Shown piece after piece: positions 45,561 to 58,165 of a DNA stretch of 64,000 nt (within the stretch, counting starts at the first letter, position 1; each line of letters opens with the position of its first letter). This stretch comes from Phocoena phocoena. Lineage: Eukaryota; Chordata; Mammalia; Artiodactyla; Phocoenidae. Where the stretch lies: NCBI RefSeq assembly GCF_963924675.1, contig NC_089226.1, positions 49,927,124 through 49,991,123 of the forward strand, written 5' to 3'. The notes beneath the pieces were generated by a model. That model was not told the DNA's origin, searched no databases, and worked only from the letters and a program-made list of their open reading frames with translations. Both the position numbers and the translations under genes were made by a program.

Positions 45561-47206
45561 ACATATGCAGGTAGAATGATGTTAAAACCATCACGGTGGC
45601 TGTTAAGTGGAAAAGAGACTGGAAAGAATTAGCCAAAGTGAACGTGAGATGAGGTAGCACGTCATTTTTGTAGTCTACGTGTGGGATGGTGGTGGCTTGG
45701 ATCTAAGGTGGTGGCAGGGGCTAGGACAGAAGGGAAGAGATTGGAGAGACACTAAGTTTGAAGATTATAAGTGATAAGACTGTAGACTGATTGGATGTGG
45801 GTATAGGGAAAAGAGGGAGTCGAGATGACTTGAGTTTTTCCTTGAGCCACTGGAGATGCCGCTTACAAGAGAAAGGTAACATTAGCTGGGGACCAGATTT
45901 TTGTTTGTTTTTTCAAGGAGGAGGGACTTTTGGTCATATTGAGTTTCAGGTTCCAGGAAGACATCTAAGATCTTTCACTCACCCTGTCTGTGTGTAGGAT
46001 GCAGCATGGTGGAATGGAAGAGAGCTCTGGTGAGGCTTTCTAAGACTGAGTACTACTTATTTATTAGCTGTATGATTTTGGACACGTCATATTTTTTTGG
46101 TGAGCTTTAGTTTCCTCATCATAAGATATATTTATTCCACTAATTTATACTGATCACCAGGTATACGTGCACTGTGCTAGGAATACAGCATTGAATAAGA
46201 TAGTATTTGCTTTGGAAAAATTGCTCAGGTGAGGGAGCGGAACATAAACATATAATCACACACAGAGAGGTTTGTAGGCAGTGCTAGGAGAGCACAGCCC
46301 CAAGGGGGACTTTCGTGCTTCCTTGGCGGGGGAGGAGCAGTGTTCACAAAGTTGTTGGTGACCTTTGACCTGAGACATGGAGGCAAGAAAAAACTCACCA
46401 ATCTGGGTTCCCAGGCACCTAATAGAGTGCCTTGCACAAACTGGGGACTCTGTGAATGTTTGTAGACTGAATAAACTAATCTAAGTCATAAGGGCCCATT
46501 CAAAAGCAGGAAATAGCAACATATCGGAAGATGGCAATGAGTAATGCAAATATAAAATGTAAAATGGTTTTAACAAATGCATTAAAATGAGGACACCCAA
46601 GCTTCTGAAATGTTTTTTGGTTGACTTAAAGGGAAATTTCAGAAATATTTCAGATCTGGTTTCTTTTTGGGCTGAACTTCATTTATTCCAGTTAGTTTCT
46701 CAAAAATAATTTTGATTGTATAGAATTCCCTAGATCAATGGGTTTCAGACGTTTGAATTTTATAGATAAGTAAAAATACAAAAAATAAGATAAAATTGGG
46801 TGAGTTGTTGCCAATGGTTATTTTTCTGTAGTAAAGATATTTAAAAAATATGTCCTCCTTCGCTTTATCTCATGAAATAAAGGACATTTTATATCAAAAG
46901 TTGTAGAAAGAGCATAATTTTAAAATTAAAAATATATTTAGCTTTGTGAAACATTCTCTATTTTTTTCATTTTATTGCAGAATAGAAAAAAACAAGACAA
47001 ACAAATACCAGAATGTTAAAATAATTTATGGAACCATTGCCCTATTTTCTTGGCTATGGTGGAAAGGTGGCCCATCTCCAAACATTTCCAAGTGTGGAAG
47101 AATTTTGTATGGACCACAGATCATTTATTTTCAGTTTATTCTTCACAGGAATTCAACCCTTGAAAGCTAGGTAGGACTCTTCAAGATTAGTTTAAGGTAG
47201 TAGGGC

Positions 47207-47405
47207 TTTTTTTGCGGTACACAGGCCTCTCACTGTTGTGGCCTCTCCTGTTGCCGAGCAGAGGCTCCGGACGCGCAGGCTCAGCAGCCATGGCTCACGG
47301 GCCCAGCCGCTCCGCGGCACATGGGATCTTCCCGGACTGGGGCATGGATGCGTGTCCCCTGCATTGGCAGGCGGGCTCTCAACCACTGCGCCACCAGGGA
47401 AGCCC
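47207..47405 (-). repeat. CHR-2-type SINE
   Basis: Reverse-oriented from 'tttttttgcggtacacaggc' to 'gcgccaccagggaagccc'. Flanks 'taaggtagtagggctt' and 'taaggtagggctt' suggest a TSD with a 3-bp difference. Confidence 0.94.
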
Positions 47406-47469
47406 TAAGGTAGGGCTTCTTAACTTGTCCCTGGAAGATCCTCAGGGAGACCATGAACCCCAGAGATCA

Positions 47470-47504
<35 letters not shown>
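47470..47504. repeat. (GT)n microsatellite
   Basis: Uninterrupted GT repeat of about 34 bp just downstream of the CHR-2 SINE. Confidence 0.97.
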
Positions 47505-47505
<1 letters not shown>

Positions 47506-48559
47506 TTCACATGTGCATTGTGCATTTTTCTATCACTACATGTGTGTCCTTGGGCAAGTGACTTAACCTCTTTGAGCCTCTTTCTTTGCATGATTGTCAT
47601 GAGGTTTAAATGAGATAATACATTTTGAAATGTCTGGCACTGTGCCTGGAATAGCTGGTGCTCATTGAAGCTGTTTTTGACATTATTTTACATATTTTAT
47701 TTATTGGCTGATGCTTTCTTGGTACCCACAGTGACACAATGAAGAAAAAGATAACTCAGTGTAACTAAACAACTTGATGCAATGGGAAGTACACAACATC
47801 GCCAAGGTAGAATTCTTGCCAGAAATGTTTAACCTAAATCTAATCATGAGGAAATAATCAGGCAAGTCCAGATTGTGGGACATACTGCAAAACAGCTGGC
47901 CTGCGATCTTCGAAAATGTCAATGTCATGAAAGAGAAACAAAACAAAACAAAATGAGTGGGGGACTAATCTAGATTAAAAGAGACTAAAGTGCTGTGACA
48001 ACCAAATGCCACATGCAACCCTTGATTGGATCCTGGACTTAAAAAAAAAAGCTATAAAGGACATTGTGGGGACAGTTGGGGAAATTTGAATGGGAGCTGC
48101 ATAGGAGATGACAGTGTAACAATGTTAGTTTTCTTGGATGTGATAATGATTCTGTCTGCTTAGCCTGCCACATTGTGGATACTGGTGTCCAGGTCAGTTG
48201 CCCGTTCCTGAATGTCATGTTTAGGAATGTCACAGCAAAGCTAGAAGACATCAAGGCCTGCTTCAGAAAATAGTGATTTTCTTGATAACAGCACATATTT
48301 AATTAGCCTATGGGCTGGAATACCATTTGTTGGCAGATATTGTAGGTGACCTTTTCTGTCCTTTCTAACCATGATTCTGTCATTCCCTAAGAGTGCAAAC
48401 TTCTACAGCCAGCACTCTTTATTTCTAGAGGTAGTAATGCAGGTAGGACGCTAGCTGTTTCCAAAGTGAAGAGCGAAGATAAGCAGGGCTATGACTCAGG
48501 AGTAGAGCATTTGACTGCAAAGAGGAAAGGCCATGAAAGAGCACATAAATATATATCTT

Positions 48560-48980
48560 AAATTAGTTTTTTGATTCTAGACACAACGTAAGATTAAGCA
48601 AAATTCATTACAGAAATATACAACGAACTACTGTACAAAGGGAAAATTCCCTTGATTCCACCCCCCCATAGTCAACTGTTGCGATTTTGATGTGTATGGC
48701 TGTCATTTTGTCCCACACATATGCTAATGATATTATTATAATACGTATTCTGCTTGCTCTTTTACTTAATATATTTCAGGCATTTGCCCCATGTATTTGC
48801 ATGTCCCTCTAACTTGCCCTTTTCAGTGGCTGTTGGACACTGCTGCAGTGAGCATTTGAGCATGCATCCTCTTGTAATGAACTTGTGGGAATATTTCTGT
48901 AGGATTCATTTCTGGGATAGAAATGCTGGGTCAAAGGGCACAGACAGTTTCCCTTTAATTGCCCCCTGATTTAAATTCTT
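48560..48980 (-). repeat. Old L1-type LINE remnant
   Basis: Contains 'acactgctgcagtgagcatt', 'gggaatatttctgtaggatt' and 'agaaatgctgggtcaaaggg', the same reverse-complement L1 3' region seen at 11.6-12.5 kb. A short SINE follows at its right end. Confidence 0.6.
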
Positions 48981-48987
48981 ATCGCAG

Positions 48988-49128
48988 GGACTTCCTTGGT
49001 GGTCCAGTGGGTAGGACTCCGAGATCCCAATGCAGGGGGCCCAGGTTCAATCCCTGGTCAGGGAACTAGATCCCGCATGCCGTAACGAAGACTGGTGCAG
49101 CCAGAATAAATAAAATAAGTATTAAAAA
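48988..49128 (+). repeat. Short CHR-family SINE with TSD
   Basis: From 'ggacttccttggtggtccag' to an (AATA)-rich tail. The TSD 'aaattcttatcgcag' (48973-48987) returns as 'aaattcttattgcag' (49129-49143). Confidence 0.94.
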
Positions 49129-49144
49129 AAATTCTTATTGCAGT

Positions 49145-50635
49145 CTTTGACACTGCCATTTGTCAAGTCCATTAGCCACTTGGGCTACCCTCTCTTACTA
49201 AGGGAAGGAATTTGTGATGGGTGGACAGAAAGTGGGGAAAAATGGAATTAAGAGTTCCTGCTGGTTTTTGTGATGGCTGTAGTAAAAGTTGATATGTAAA
49301 TAACATGGAAACCTCTGGAAGAGAGAAATAAAATATATTTCCCAGTCTGCAACACAGCAGGATGTTTAAAAAGTGATCTGAAATAGTAAAGCAGCCAAGA
49401 GTTTTACCCCAGAAAATTCTGCAGAAAAATTTTATCTTTGAGTTAAGGTTAACTTCACTAAAATGCGGACACCATCAACCTTGAAGTGAAAATAACCTCT
49501 TCTGCTCACTTCCTCTCCATCTCCGTCACATAACCACACAAGAAAGGGGAATTTAAGGTCCACTGTTTTAATATCTGAAGCACATGGTAAAAAGGCCTGA
49601 TTTTTCATCTTTCTGAATATCCATAGAAGCAATCCCAAGGCAGATTTTTGGCATTTTTTTTGTAGAAAAGGTCTGAGTTTAGGAGTAGCCATCAGTGACT
49701 CACTGTCCCAGCAGAGACCCTGGGATCGCTGAGCTGTGAATTATTTCCATTCTTTTAGCCAGTTATTTTTGTTCTTCTGTGGCTGGGTTGACCAAACACA
49801 AATTTGAGTTGTGTGCTAGGTGGGTAATTTGTCTTTTCAAGCCTCAGTTTATTCATCTCCAAAATGGGGATTATTGTGAGGCTCAGATGAGATCATGTGT
49901 GTAATAGGGCTTTGGCAAATTTATGTGCACATAAATATGTGCTTTTGTTAAGGTGTTGCTGTCTCTGGCTGGGCCAGCTCATATTAATCTTTCCTCTAAT
50001 TCCAGTGGCATCTGTTACCCAAAAGACTTTCTTTAGGCATTCTGTCTCATAATATCTTATTATTACGTCTTCATCTAATATTTGTGAGCATAAGCTAAAT
50101 GCAAATTCTTCTGCTGGGTGTTCTGATAGGAAAACAAAGGTGGAACCATCCAGGAGCTTTCCTTCTCTGCTTTTATTCTAGGAGACTAATATCTTTTAAT
50201 GAGAGTCTTCAATAATATATGCTTTACAAAGGTGTATTATGTATGCTGTCTTATTCTGTCAATCTGGGTGGTAGATTTTAGCTTCACTTTTCCATGTAAA
50301 TGAGGAAACAATTCTTAGTGACGTTAAGTAACTGGTTCTGTTCTGTTTTTTAAAGCTACCTAATTTAAAAAAAATTTGCAGTTGTAGGCCCCAGGTAGAT
50401 TTTCTGGAACCGAAACCTTACTTCATCTCCAGCTGCTTCCTGTTTTTGCCTTGCCATCTGATCAAAAGTGTAAGCATTCTGAAGGCAGGACTGGCTGGCT
50501 GGTGGTGTTTACTCTGATTTGGTTTATTTTAGCCATGGGCACAGGGGAGGAGCTTTTTGTAGATGTATTGAGTTAGTTGAAGCCATGATGGGAACAATCA
50601 TAGCACCTACCGGGTGTCAAGTGATTTACATGTTT
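49145..50635. other. Stretch without a supported gene
   Basis: A MIR-like scrap is visible near 49835-49935. A minus-strand frame (49692-49432) has no recognised product. A frame beginning at 50519 runs into the L1M and is repeat-derived. Confidence 0.4.
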
Positions 50636-50639
50636 GGTT

Positions 50640-52260
50640 TGATTTTTTTCCCCCAACTTATTTTGAAAATTTTCAAACATATAGAAAAATTGCAAAAGTA
50701 TTACAGTGAACACTTTTACACCCTTCATCTAGATTTGTTTGCTGTACCATTCTACGCACACACACACGCACACATACTCACACACACACTTTTTTTTTCT
50801 AAACCATTTGAAAGTGAGTTGCAGACACCACACTTTAGCTCTAAGCACGGGAGCATGTATGTCTAAAGAACAAGGACATTCTCCCCTGTAACCACAATAT
50901 CATTATATTGAAACAATAATATTCTTCAGATTTCCCCAGTTGTTCCAATGTCGTTTATAACGTTTTGCGGGGAGGGGAACCCAGGATCTAATAAGGATTA
51001 CTTACACAATGTAGTCGTGTCTCTTTAGTTTCTTTTAATGTAGCAAAGTTTCCCTGCCTTTTTTGTCTTTCATAATGTTGACATTTTGATCTCAGCTGCT
51101 TTGTAGACTGTAGATTGGATTTGTCTAATTGTTTTCTCATTCTTAGACTCAGATTAAACATTCGTGGTAAGAATTCCCTGGAGGCGATGCTGCATCCCTC
51201 CCCTTGCATCACATTAGGTGACACATTCTGTCAGTTTGTCATGTCACTGGTGATGTGAGGTTTGTATTTTGGATGAGGTGACATTGCCTGATATCTGCAT
51301 TGTAAAGGAACCCTTTTCTCTTTGTAATTAATAAAATTGTGGGGTGATACTTTGAGATTGTTTGGATATCCTGTTTCTCAAAAACTTTCATTCAGTGGTT
51401 TAAACATCTATTGATAATCCTGGCCTAGGTTAATTAACATCTATTAAAGGATGATTTTCTAATTTGCTCTTCTGTTCTGTATTTGTTTCCTGACATTTTT
51501 CTTTTTCCACACACACACACTGTATTTTATTTTTACAAGAGATAAATAAACTGACACCAAGCATTGTAAATGGATGACCACAACAAAAGCAACAATGATT
51601 GCAATTACCAAACACGAAACACACTCATACTATGTCATAATATTGACATTCAGTCCAGTAATCCTCCACCGTAACAGCTCCTTTACTTTGCAGTGAAAAT
51701 TGATTTGTTTTTTTTTTTTGCCTCTGAGTCCTTGTGGGATTTTTTTTTATTATTATTCAAACAGAAAGTCACAAAAATTATAATCATCCTCATCAGTTCA
51801 CTCAGTCCCATGTAATTAATTTTTGTTTCATCTTGATCTTTTGTTAAAACTTTTATGAATTCATCAGTTTTCCATTAGAGTTCTGAAAATGCTTATTCAT
51901 TCAGTTCAGCAGTATAGTCAGTTACCAGAAGCCTGTACTTGTCAGAGTCTGACATTTTTCTTTTTTTTTAAATAAAATAAATAAATTTTATTTATTTTAT
52001 TAAAAAAAAATTTAGGCAGTGAATTTTTTCTGTATTTGTTTCCTGGCATTTTTCTGATAGGTTAGCTTTCAGCTCCCCTCCTCTTTTATTTTTGTATTTT
52101 TATTTTATTTTTTAGTATCACTTGGATTCCTGGATTCTTTTCCCCCCAATGTGTTATAGTCCATTACCAATCTTCTGCCTCCCCTCCCCCAATATTTATG
52201 CTTTTTGATACAAAAATTGTCCCAAGTTTGGCCAGTGGGAGCCAGTCTTATCTCATTGAG
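50640..52260 (-). repeat. L1M-type LINE 3' region with a large insert
   Basis: The order 'tcaaacatatagaaaaattg', 'ttcagatttccccagttgtt', 'gtgtctctttagtttctttt', 'tgtaattaataaaattgtgg' and 'gggtgatactttgagattgt', and after the insert 'cccaagtttggccagtggga', matches an old L1M-type 3' region. It holds (CA)n at 50756-50790 and is interrupted at 51503-52027. Confidence 0.65.
51503..52027 (-). pseudogene. Unidentified insert, possibly a 3'-UTR retrocopy
   Basis: A 28-bp direct repeat, one mismatch, beginning 'ttctgtatttgtttcct' flanks the insert (51475-51502 and 52028-52055). On the minus strand the insert ends with AATAAA (51531-51526) preceded by UTR-like AT-rich sequence; it has no open frame and no SINE or LINE signature that I know. 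A third partial copy of the target ('ctgacatttttctttt', 51949) lies near its right end, so the history is complex. Source transcript not recognised. Confidence 0.4.
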
Positions 52261-52420
52261 CCCTAAAAACAAACTGATAAAGTAGGTGGAATTTTGCCCA
52301 CTTTATGAAGTGAGGAAATTAGGGCTCGGAAAATACAAGCAACTTTCCTAGAGGCATGTAGCTAGTAGTTAGTTAGCAGAGGAGGTTAGATGCAGACCTG
52401 GTTCCAACTAACTCTAAAGT
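52235..52420 (-). repeat. MIR-like remnant
   Basis: Contains 'ctcattgagccctaaaaaca', 'ttttgcccactttatgaagt' and 'caagcaactttcctagaggc', a reverse-complement MIR order. It begins where the L1M ends. Confidence 0.5.
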
Positions 52421-52499
52421 GGTTCCTGCTATTGGTGCTGTCTCCTGACAGTCCAGGAGCAGAATGTTACCTGATAAAACCAAGTTAAAAAGAAGGCAC

Positions 52500-52775
52500 A
52501 CCCTGGTGGCGCCGTGGTTGAGAATCTGCCTGCCAATGCAGGGGACACGGGTTCGAGCCCTGGTCTGGGAGGATCCCACATGCCGCAGAGCAATAGGCCC
52601 GTGAGCCACAACTACTGAGCCTGCGCGTCTGGAGCCTATGCTCTGCAACAAGAGAGGCCGTGATAGTGAGAGGCCCGCGCACCGCGATGAAGAGTGGCCC
52701 CCGCTTGCCACAACTAGAGAAAGCCCTCGCACAGAAACGAAGACCCAACACAGCAAAAATTAAAAAAAAAAAAAA
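52500..52775 (+). repeat. CHR SINE intermediate between long and short types
   Basis: It lacks the first bases of the head and starts at 'accctggtggcgccgtggtt'. It then combines a long-type start ('gagaatctgcctgccaatgc', 'gagccacaactactgagcc') with short-type body ('tgcgcgtctggagcctatgc', 'gatagtgagaggcccgcg') and a long-type 3' end ('cgatgaagagtggcccccgc' through 'gacccaacacagc'). Confidence 0.9.
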
Positions 52776-53053
52776 CCACAAGCACTGTATCATTGTTGCT
52801 AATAGCAAATGATTGGAAACAACCTTAAGTGTGCATCAGTGGGAAACTGGTTAATTAAATGGGTATGTTCACAAAAGGGAAAGCTATTAAACTACAAACA
52901 AAAATGAGGGTTTCTCTAAGTACTGATATGCGAAGATCTCCAAGCATATTTTAAGTGAAAGAAGGATGATCCAAAAAGAAGAAGAAAAGAAGAACGCTGA
53001 TGTAGAAGAGTGCATACTTTGTGAAAGAAGTGGGGATAAGAAAATACATTTTA

Positions 53054-53267
53054 GGGCTTCCCTGGTGGCGCACTGGTTGAGAGTCCGCCTGCCGATGCAG
53101 GGGACACAGGTTCGTGCCCCGGTCCGGGAAGATCCCACATGCTGCGGTGCGGCTGGGCGCGTGAGCCATGGCCGCTGAGCCTGCGTGTCCGGAGCCTGTG
53201 TTTTGCAACGGGAGGGGCCACAGCAGTGAGAGGCCCGCGTACCAAAAAAAAAAAAAAAAAAAAAGAA
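53054..53267 (+). repeat. CHR-2-type SINE with TSD
   Basis: Complete short-form copy with a poly(A) tail. The TSD 'aagaaaatacattt' flanks it at about 53038 and 53268. Confidence 0.95.
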
Positions 53268-53417
53268 AAGAAAATACATTTGAAATTGGAAGGATATAAG
53301 ATAACAGAATGACAGAATGATTATAGGTACAGGGCAGTAGGAGTGAGTGGGGTGTGTGTGTACATAGTGAGCTTTCTTAAGATTTACTATTTTATATAAC
53401 GCTGCCTTTTAAATTTT

Positions 53418-53732
53418 TTAAAAAAATTATTTATTTTATTTTTGGCTGCGTTGGGTCTTTGTTGCTGCACGCGGGCTTTCTTTAGTTGTGGTGAGCTGGG
53501 GCTACTCTCCATTGGGCTTCTCATTGCAGAGGCTTCTCTCGTTGCAGAGCACGGGCTCTAAGCGCACGGGCTTCAGTGGTTGTGGCTCGCAGGCTCTAGA
53601 GCACAGGCTCAGTAGTTGTGGTGCACGGGCTTAGTTGCTCCGCCGCATGGGGATCTTCCCAGACCGGGGCTGGAACCCCTGTCCCCTGCATTGACAGGTG
53701 GATTCTTAACCACTGCGCCACCAGGGAAGCCC
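53418..53732 (-). repeat. CHR-1-type (long) SINE
   Basis: Reverse-oriented: 'tttggctgcgttgggtcttt', 'agtggttgtggctcgcaggc' and head ending 'cgccaccagggaagccc'. Diverged TSD 'cgctgccttttaaat' (about 53400) and 'atgctgacttttaaaa' (about 53737). Confidence 0.93.
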
Positions 53733-53754
53733 TATCATGCTGACTTTTAAAATA

Positions 53755-53890
53755 GCTTTATTGAGATATAATTCACACATCACACAATTCACCCATTTAA
53801 ACTGTACATACAACTCAGTAGTTTTTTAGTATATTCACAGAGTTGTGCAGTCATCACTAAAATCAATACTTAGAGCATAGTGTTGTTGTG
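53755..53890. repeat. Old L1M-type fragment
   Basis: 'agctttattgagatataatt' followed by 'cacacaattcacccatttaa' and 'agtatattcacagagttgtg' is a common old L1-derived block in mammals. Ends uncertain. Confidence 0.55.
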
Positions 53891-54733
53891 AAGATTAAAC
53901 AGGGCCCTGCCTTTCAAGTCTCACCCTGGTGCCCTTCACCTAATAGGCCTCGACGTCATTTGGGTATCCTGGGTGGGTAAGGCAGCAGTAGCCCTTAGTG
54001 GTTGTTTGGGAGCCAAATTAAAATTGACACGTAGCATATGGGGAAAGTATTGTTCTGATTTCAAAATTGGAACGTATGGTCTGACAAAGAATTTTTACCC
54101 TTATTTATAAATTAATTGCAAGGTCTTATAAAATATATGGATATCGTCACATTTAGTCATCCATTTAACAGATCATCTCAGTATAGAGTTAAATTTACAT
54201 GAAGTCATGATTGTCCTAGGAAAGTTAGGAGTTATGGTCCCTTAGGGTCACATTTGGGCCAATATTAGCATTCAGGCAACTCTGTCTTAACCTTCTCTTT
54301 TTCTTCCCTTCCCTCTCCTCCACCACACAACTGAGTTTCAGATTTTGTCTCAGACAGCCATTTAAATTAGCCATGGCAGTGTTAATTGTTTTGGCAGACA
54401 AAAAGAAACTCGAATAAGCTTTTCCTTCTAAGATTTAAGAACTCTACTTTCTAAGAGCTAACTTTGGAAGGAATGTTTCTGGTCTGGAAAATTTGGATAG
54501 CAACCTCAAAAGGAATTAATGTCCAAGAAGATCTGGGAGTGGGGTGGGGACACTCAATTTCCTTTGAGACAGATCGAAATAAATACTTCTGTCTGAAATA
54601 GTAATAAAGATCTATTTATTTCTTTCATCGTTTTGTTAAAATGTTCAAAACATGAATGATCAAATTCAAAATAGATTTAGCCCAGGCACCAAAAAAACTC
54701 TCAAGTCATCCTGATTAAAAAAACGTTTATGAG

Positions 54734-55110
54734 GGACTTCCCTGGTGGCACAGTGGTTAAGAATCCGCCTGCCAATGCAGGGGACACGGGTTCGAGCCCT
54801 GGTCTGGGAAGACCCCACATGCTACAGAGCAACAAAGCCCGTGCGCCACAACTACTGAGCCTGCGCTCTAGAGCCTGTGAACCACAACTACTGAGCCCGC
54901 GTGCCACAGCTACTGAAGCCCACGTACCTAGAGCTCGTGCTCCGCAACAAGAGAAGCCACTGCAATGAGAAGCCCACGCACTGCAACGAAGAGTAGCCCC
55001 CACTCTCCGCAACTAGAGAAAACCCACGCACAGCAACGAAGACCCAACACAGCCAAAAATAAATAAATAAATACATTTACTTTTAAAAAAAGAAAATTAA
55101 AAACAAACAC
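54734..55110 (+). repeat. CHR-1-type (long) SINE with perfect 16-bp TSD
   Basis: Full-length, with several 'cacaactactgagcc' modules and an (AAAT)n tail that continues as an A/C-rich run. The TSD 'aaaaaacgtttatgag' is exact at 54718-54733 and 55111-55126, although long-type copies elsewhere have eroded flanks. Confidence 0.96.
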
Positions 55111-55429
55111 AAAAAACGTTTATGAGATCTTAGGCTGCTTTGCTGAGTGAGATGATTCTTAGTACAACATTTAATTCTGTCCCTTTGATGTGACAAAGTT
55201 TCCAGCTCCCAGAACTGCAACTGTATAGCTCAAGATTCCATGTTTAGTGATACCAATCTGGATTCATTGTAACTGCTGTATAGTTTCTTTCTGTTTTGAC
55301 TATGACCTGTCATAATTGTTTGGTTTCAGAATTCTGTACGTTCTTTGCTTTTAAAGTCATCTTGGCCAGGAAGCTAAATGGCATGTTTGTATGTGCGATA
55401 AGTTACTTTTATTATATAATTTTATAACA

Positions 55430-55670
55430 GTAATATTGGCAAACATTTTTTGAGTTTACGGTGTGCCAAGTGCTGTGCTAACTGCTTTACATAAGTTATA
55501 GTATTTAATTGTGGCAAAAACCACATAAAGAAACTGAAGAGCTTAAGCAACATGTCTAAGATCACATGACTAAGAAGAAGCAGATCCAAGACCAGAAATC
55601 AAGACTGTCTTACTGCAAAGACTGTGCTTTTCTGCTGTGTAATTCTGCCATTTTGAAAATTTGTGTGTGG
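55430..55670 (-). repeat. MIR remnant
   Basis: Contains 'acggtgtgccaagtgctgtg', 'ctaactgctttacataagtt' and 'acataaagaaactgaagagc', a reverse-complement MIR order. Confidence 0.65.
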
Positions 55671-55849
55671 AAGATCATTACTTTTTTACTTCATCTTTGG
55701 AGCAGATTACTGTCTTATTTATTTGATAGGTATTTATTGAGTGCTCATCATGTGTCAGATACCTTGAGAACTATAGAGGTGACTGAGACCCACTCTTTGT
55801 CATTGAAAAATTCACACTTAAGTAGAGGAGATAAAACAGATATACCTCT

Positions 55850-56381
55850 ATACACCCATGTTCATAGTAGCATTATTCACAATAGCCAAAAAGTGGAAGC
55901 AAACCCAAGTGTCCATCGACAGATATATGGATAAGCAAAATGTAGAGTGTACATGCAATGGAATATTGAATACTCATTCAATGTATTCAGCCTTGAATGT
56001 AGTTCAAAGCTGAATAGCCTCGAAAAGGAAGGAAATTATGACACATGCTACAACATGGATGAACCTTGAGGACATTACGCTATGTGATATAAACCAGACA
56101 CAAGTGGACAAATATTGTATGATTCTACTTATATGAAGTACCTAGAGTCATTAAACTCCTAGAGACAGAAAGTAGAATGGTGGTTGCCAGGGTATGGGAG
56201 GAGGAAGCAATAGGGGAGTCGTTGTTTAATGGGTATAGAGTTTTGGTTTTGCAAAATGAAAAAGTTCTGGAGATTGGCTGCACAGCAATGTGAATATACT
56301 TAACAGTACTGAACTGTACACTTAAAAATGGTTAAGATGGTAAATTTTACATTATATGTATTTTGCCACAATTTAAAAAAC
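55850..56381 (+). mobile_element. L1 3'-end insertion, 5'-truncated, with TSD
   Basis: Matches the L1 ORF2 3' part and 3' UTR: 'tagcattattcacaatagcc', 'ggaatattgaatactcattc', 'gatgaaccttgaggacatta', 'gaatggtggttgccagggta' and the end 'taaaaatggttaagatggta'. The TSD 'aaaacagatatacctct' (55833-55849) returns as 'aaaacagatacacccct' (56382-56398). About 20 bp of extra sequence near 55985-56010 looks like a local duplication. Confidence 0.85.
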
Positions 56382-56739
56382 AAAACAGATACACCCCTCT
56401 ACTCTAGGGTGGAAAGTAATTAGTGAGACAGGAAGGACTGAAGACGTCATAGGAACGAGAGAGGGCTTTCTAGACAGGGCATATATAGCTGGGTAATGGA
56501 AGATGGGTAACAATTGTGTGGCAATGAGGAAGGTAGGAAGGGCAACCCAGGTGAAAGGAACAGTGAACAACATTACAGAGGCTACTTGGCTTTAAAATCC
56601 AATTCCAGCAAGAAACAAACTCCAAGTACATGGCTCTATAATTATGGGTGTCCCAACCACCTTCCACGTGGGCAGAGATTTAAGTATATAGTCTAAGCCA
56701 GGATCATGAAGTCGTGGTATGCTAGACAGGGACTCATTC

Positions 56740-56975
56740 ATGATTCATTCAGTAAACATTTGTTTAGCACATAGTGCTGATGCTATGCGAGGCACTTTAT
56801 GTATGTTGGCAGATTTAATACCCCCAACAACCCTGGAGTTATTAATAGCCCCAATTAACAGATGCAGCCACTGTGACTCAGAGAGATGTAGCAATTTATC
56901 AAAAATCACATGACTGATAGGTTGCAGAATACGTCACCGGGGAGCCCATGCTGTGTCCACCAAGCTACATGGCCT
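56740..56975 (-). repeat. MIR remnant
   Basis: Contains 'gatgctatgcgaggcacttt', 'ccaattaacagatgcagcca' and 'aaatcacatgactgatag', a reverse-complement MIR order. The frame here is repeat-derived. Confidence 0.6.
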
Positions 56976-57195
56976 CCCCTTGGGGGTGAGTGTGAAGTGA
57001 TGTCTGCCTTTGAACTCACAGTCAAAATGGCATGTGACTGCCACCACTTGTCATCTTCTTGCTGCCTTTGAGGCTACCTTGGCTGAGTCATCTTACGGCT
57101 CGGAGCCTCAGCTTCCTTATCTGTGAAATGAAGCCCTTGTATTAGACTAGATTATTTCTAAGGTTTCTCCCAGATCTAAAAACCCTATTTGTTTA

Positions 57196-57220
57196 TTCAT
57201 CCATCCATCCATCCATCGAG
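57196..57220. repeat. (CATC)n microsatellite
   Basis: Five 'catc' units in a row ('ttcatccatccatccatcca'). Confidence 0.9.
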
Positions 57221-57954
57221 CCAATGTTAATTCAGTATCTGTTACGCACCAGGTACTGTGTTGGCAGGTTCTGGTAATTGAGATTTGGTAGAACACTGTT
57301 CTTGCCTGAAAGGAGATTGTAGACTAGTGAAGGAGGCATAAAATAGATGACTATTGTGTAGTACAGTCAAAGCACTGGTAGTGGTATATACAGAAGACCT
57401 AGAGGAGGGGCATGGCCCTGTCTTGGATAGGTGGATGTCAAGAGGAAATGGTCCCAAAGACCAGGAAGGTAATGAAGAAGACCACAAGATCCTCATCATT
57501 CCTGTTGTCCCTATGTTCATAGGCACACTACATATTGATTAAATTCAGTAAAGCTTTGGTGAACTCAAAACTCTTTTATTTTAAGCCTTGTGGAAAGTTT
57601 AGTCGAATTTGCCAGTTGTTAAGTGCAGCTATGTGCCAAATATCCATAAGGTTTGGATTCTCTTTCAGACTGGAGAAAGATTATAAGGTTGCAGTTGTTT
57701 GTTTGTTTGTCTAAGGGAATTTAGTAAGCATGAAGTAGACTAATAGGAGGCCCAAGGGCCTGGAGTTATTTGAGATGTTCACAGCTAAAGTCGCAGATGC
57801 TTATATTTCAAAGAGGCAAGTGAAATGGCCAAGATATTGGATAATATACATGATCCTCTCAAGACTACTAAGGACTGGTGAATTACTAAGAATTAGAATG
57901 ACCAAGAATTAGAATTCTAATACTAAGGAATTGAAGTGAGGATTGAGGGGGAAA

Positions 57955-58165
57955 AGAACTAATATTTACTGAGCAGCTCTTATATATCAGACACTGTGCT
58001 ATGCCCTTTACATTAATAAGTTTGCTTTATCCTCCCCACAATCCTGTAAGGTCAGTGTTGTATCCTTTACAGATATTGAAGCTGGGGCTCAAAGAGGTTG
58101 TGACTTGCTTAAAGTCCCAGCTACCAAGAGACTGAGCAGTGGCTCAAGCCCAAGTTGTTCAAATC
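57955..58165 (-). repeat. MIR remnant
   Basis: Contains 'tatatatcagacactgtgct', 'atcctccccacaatcctgta' and 'ttgaagctggggctcaaaga', followed by 'gacttgcttaaagtcccag'. Clear reverse-complement MIR. Confidence 0.7.
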
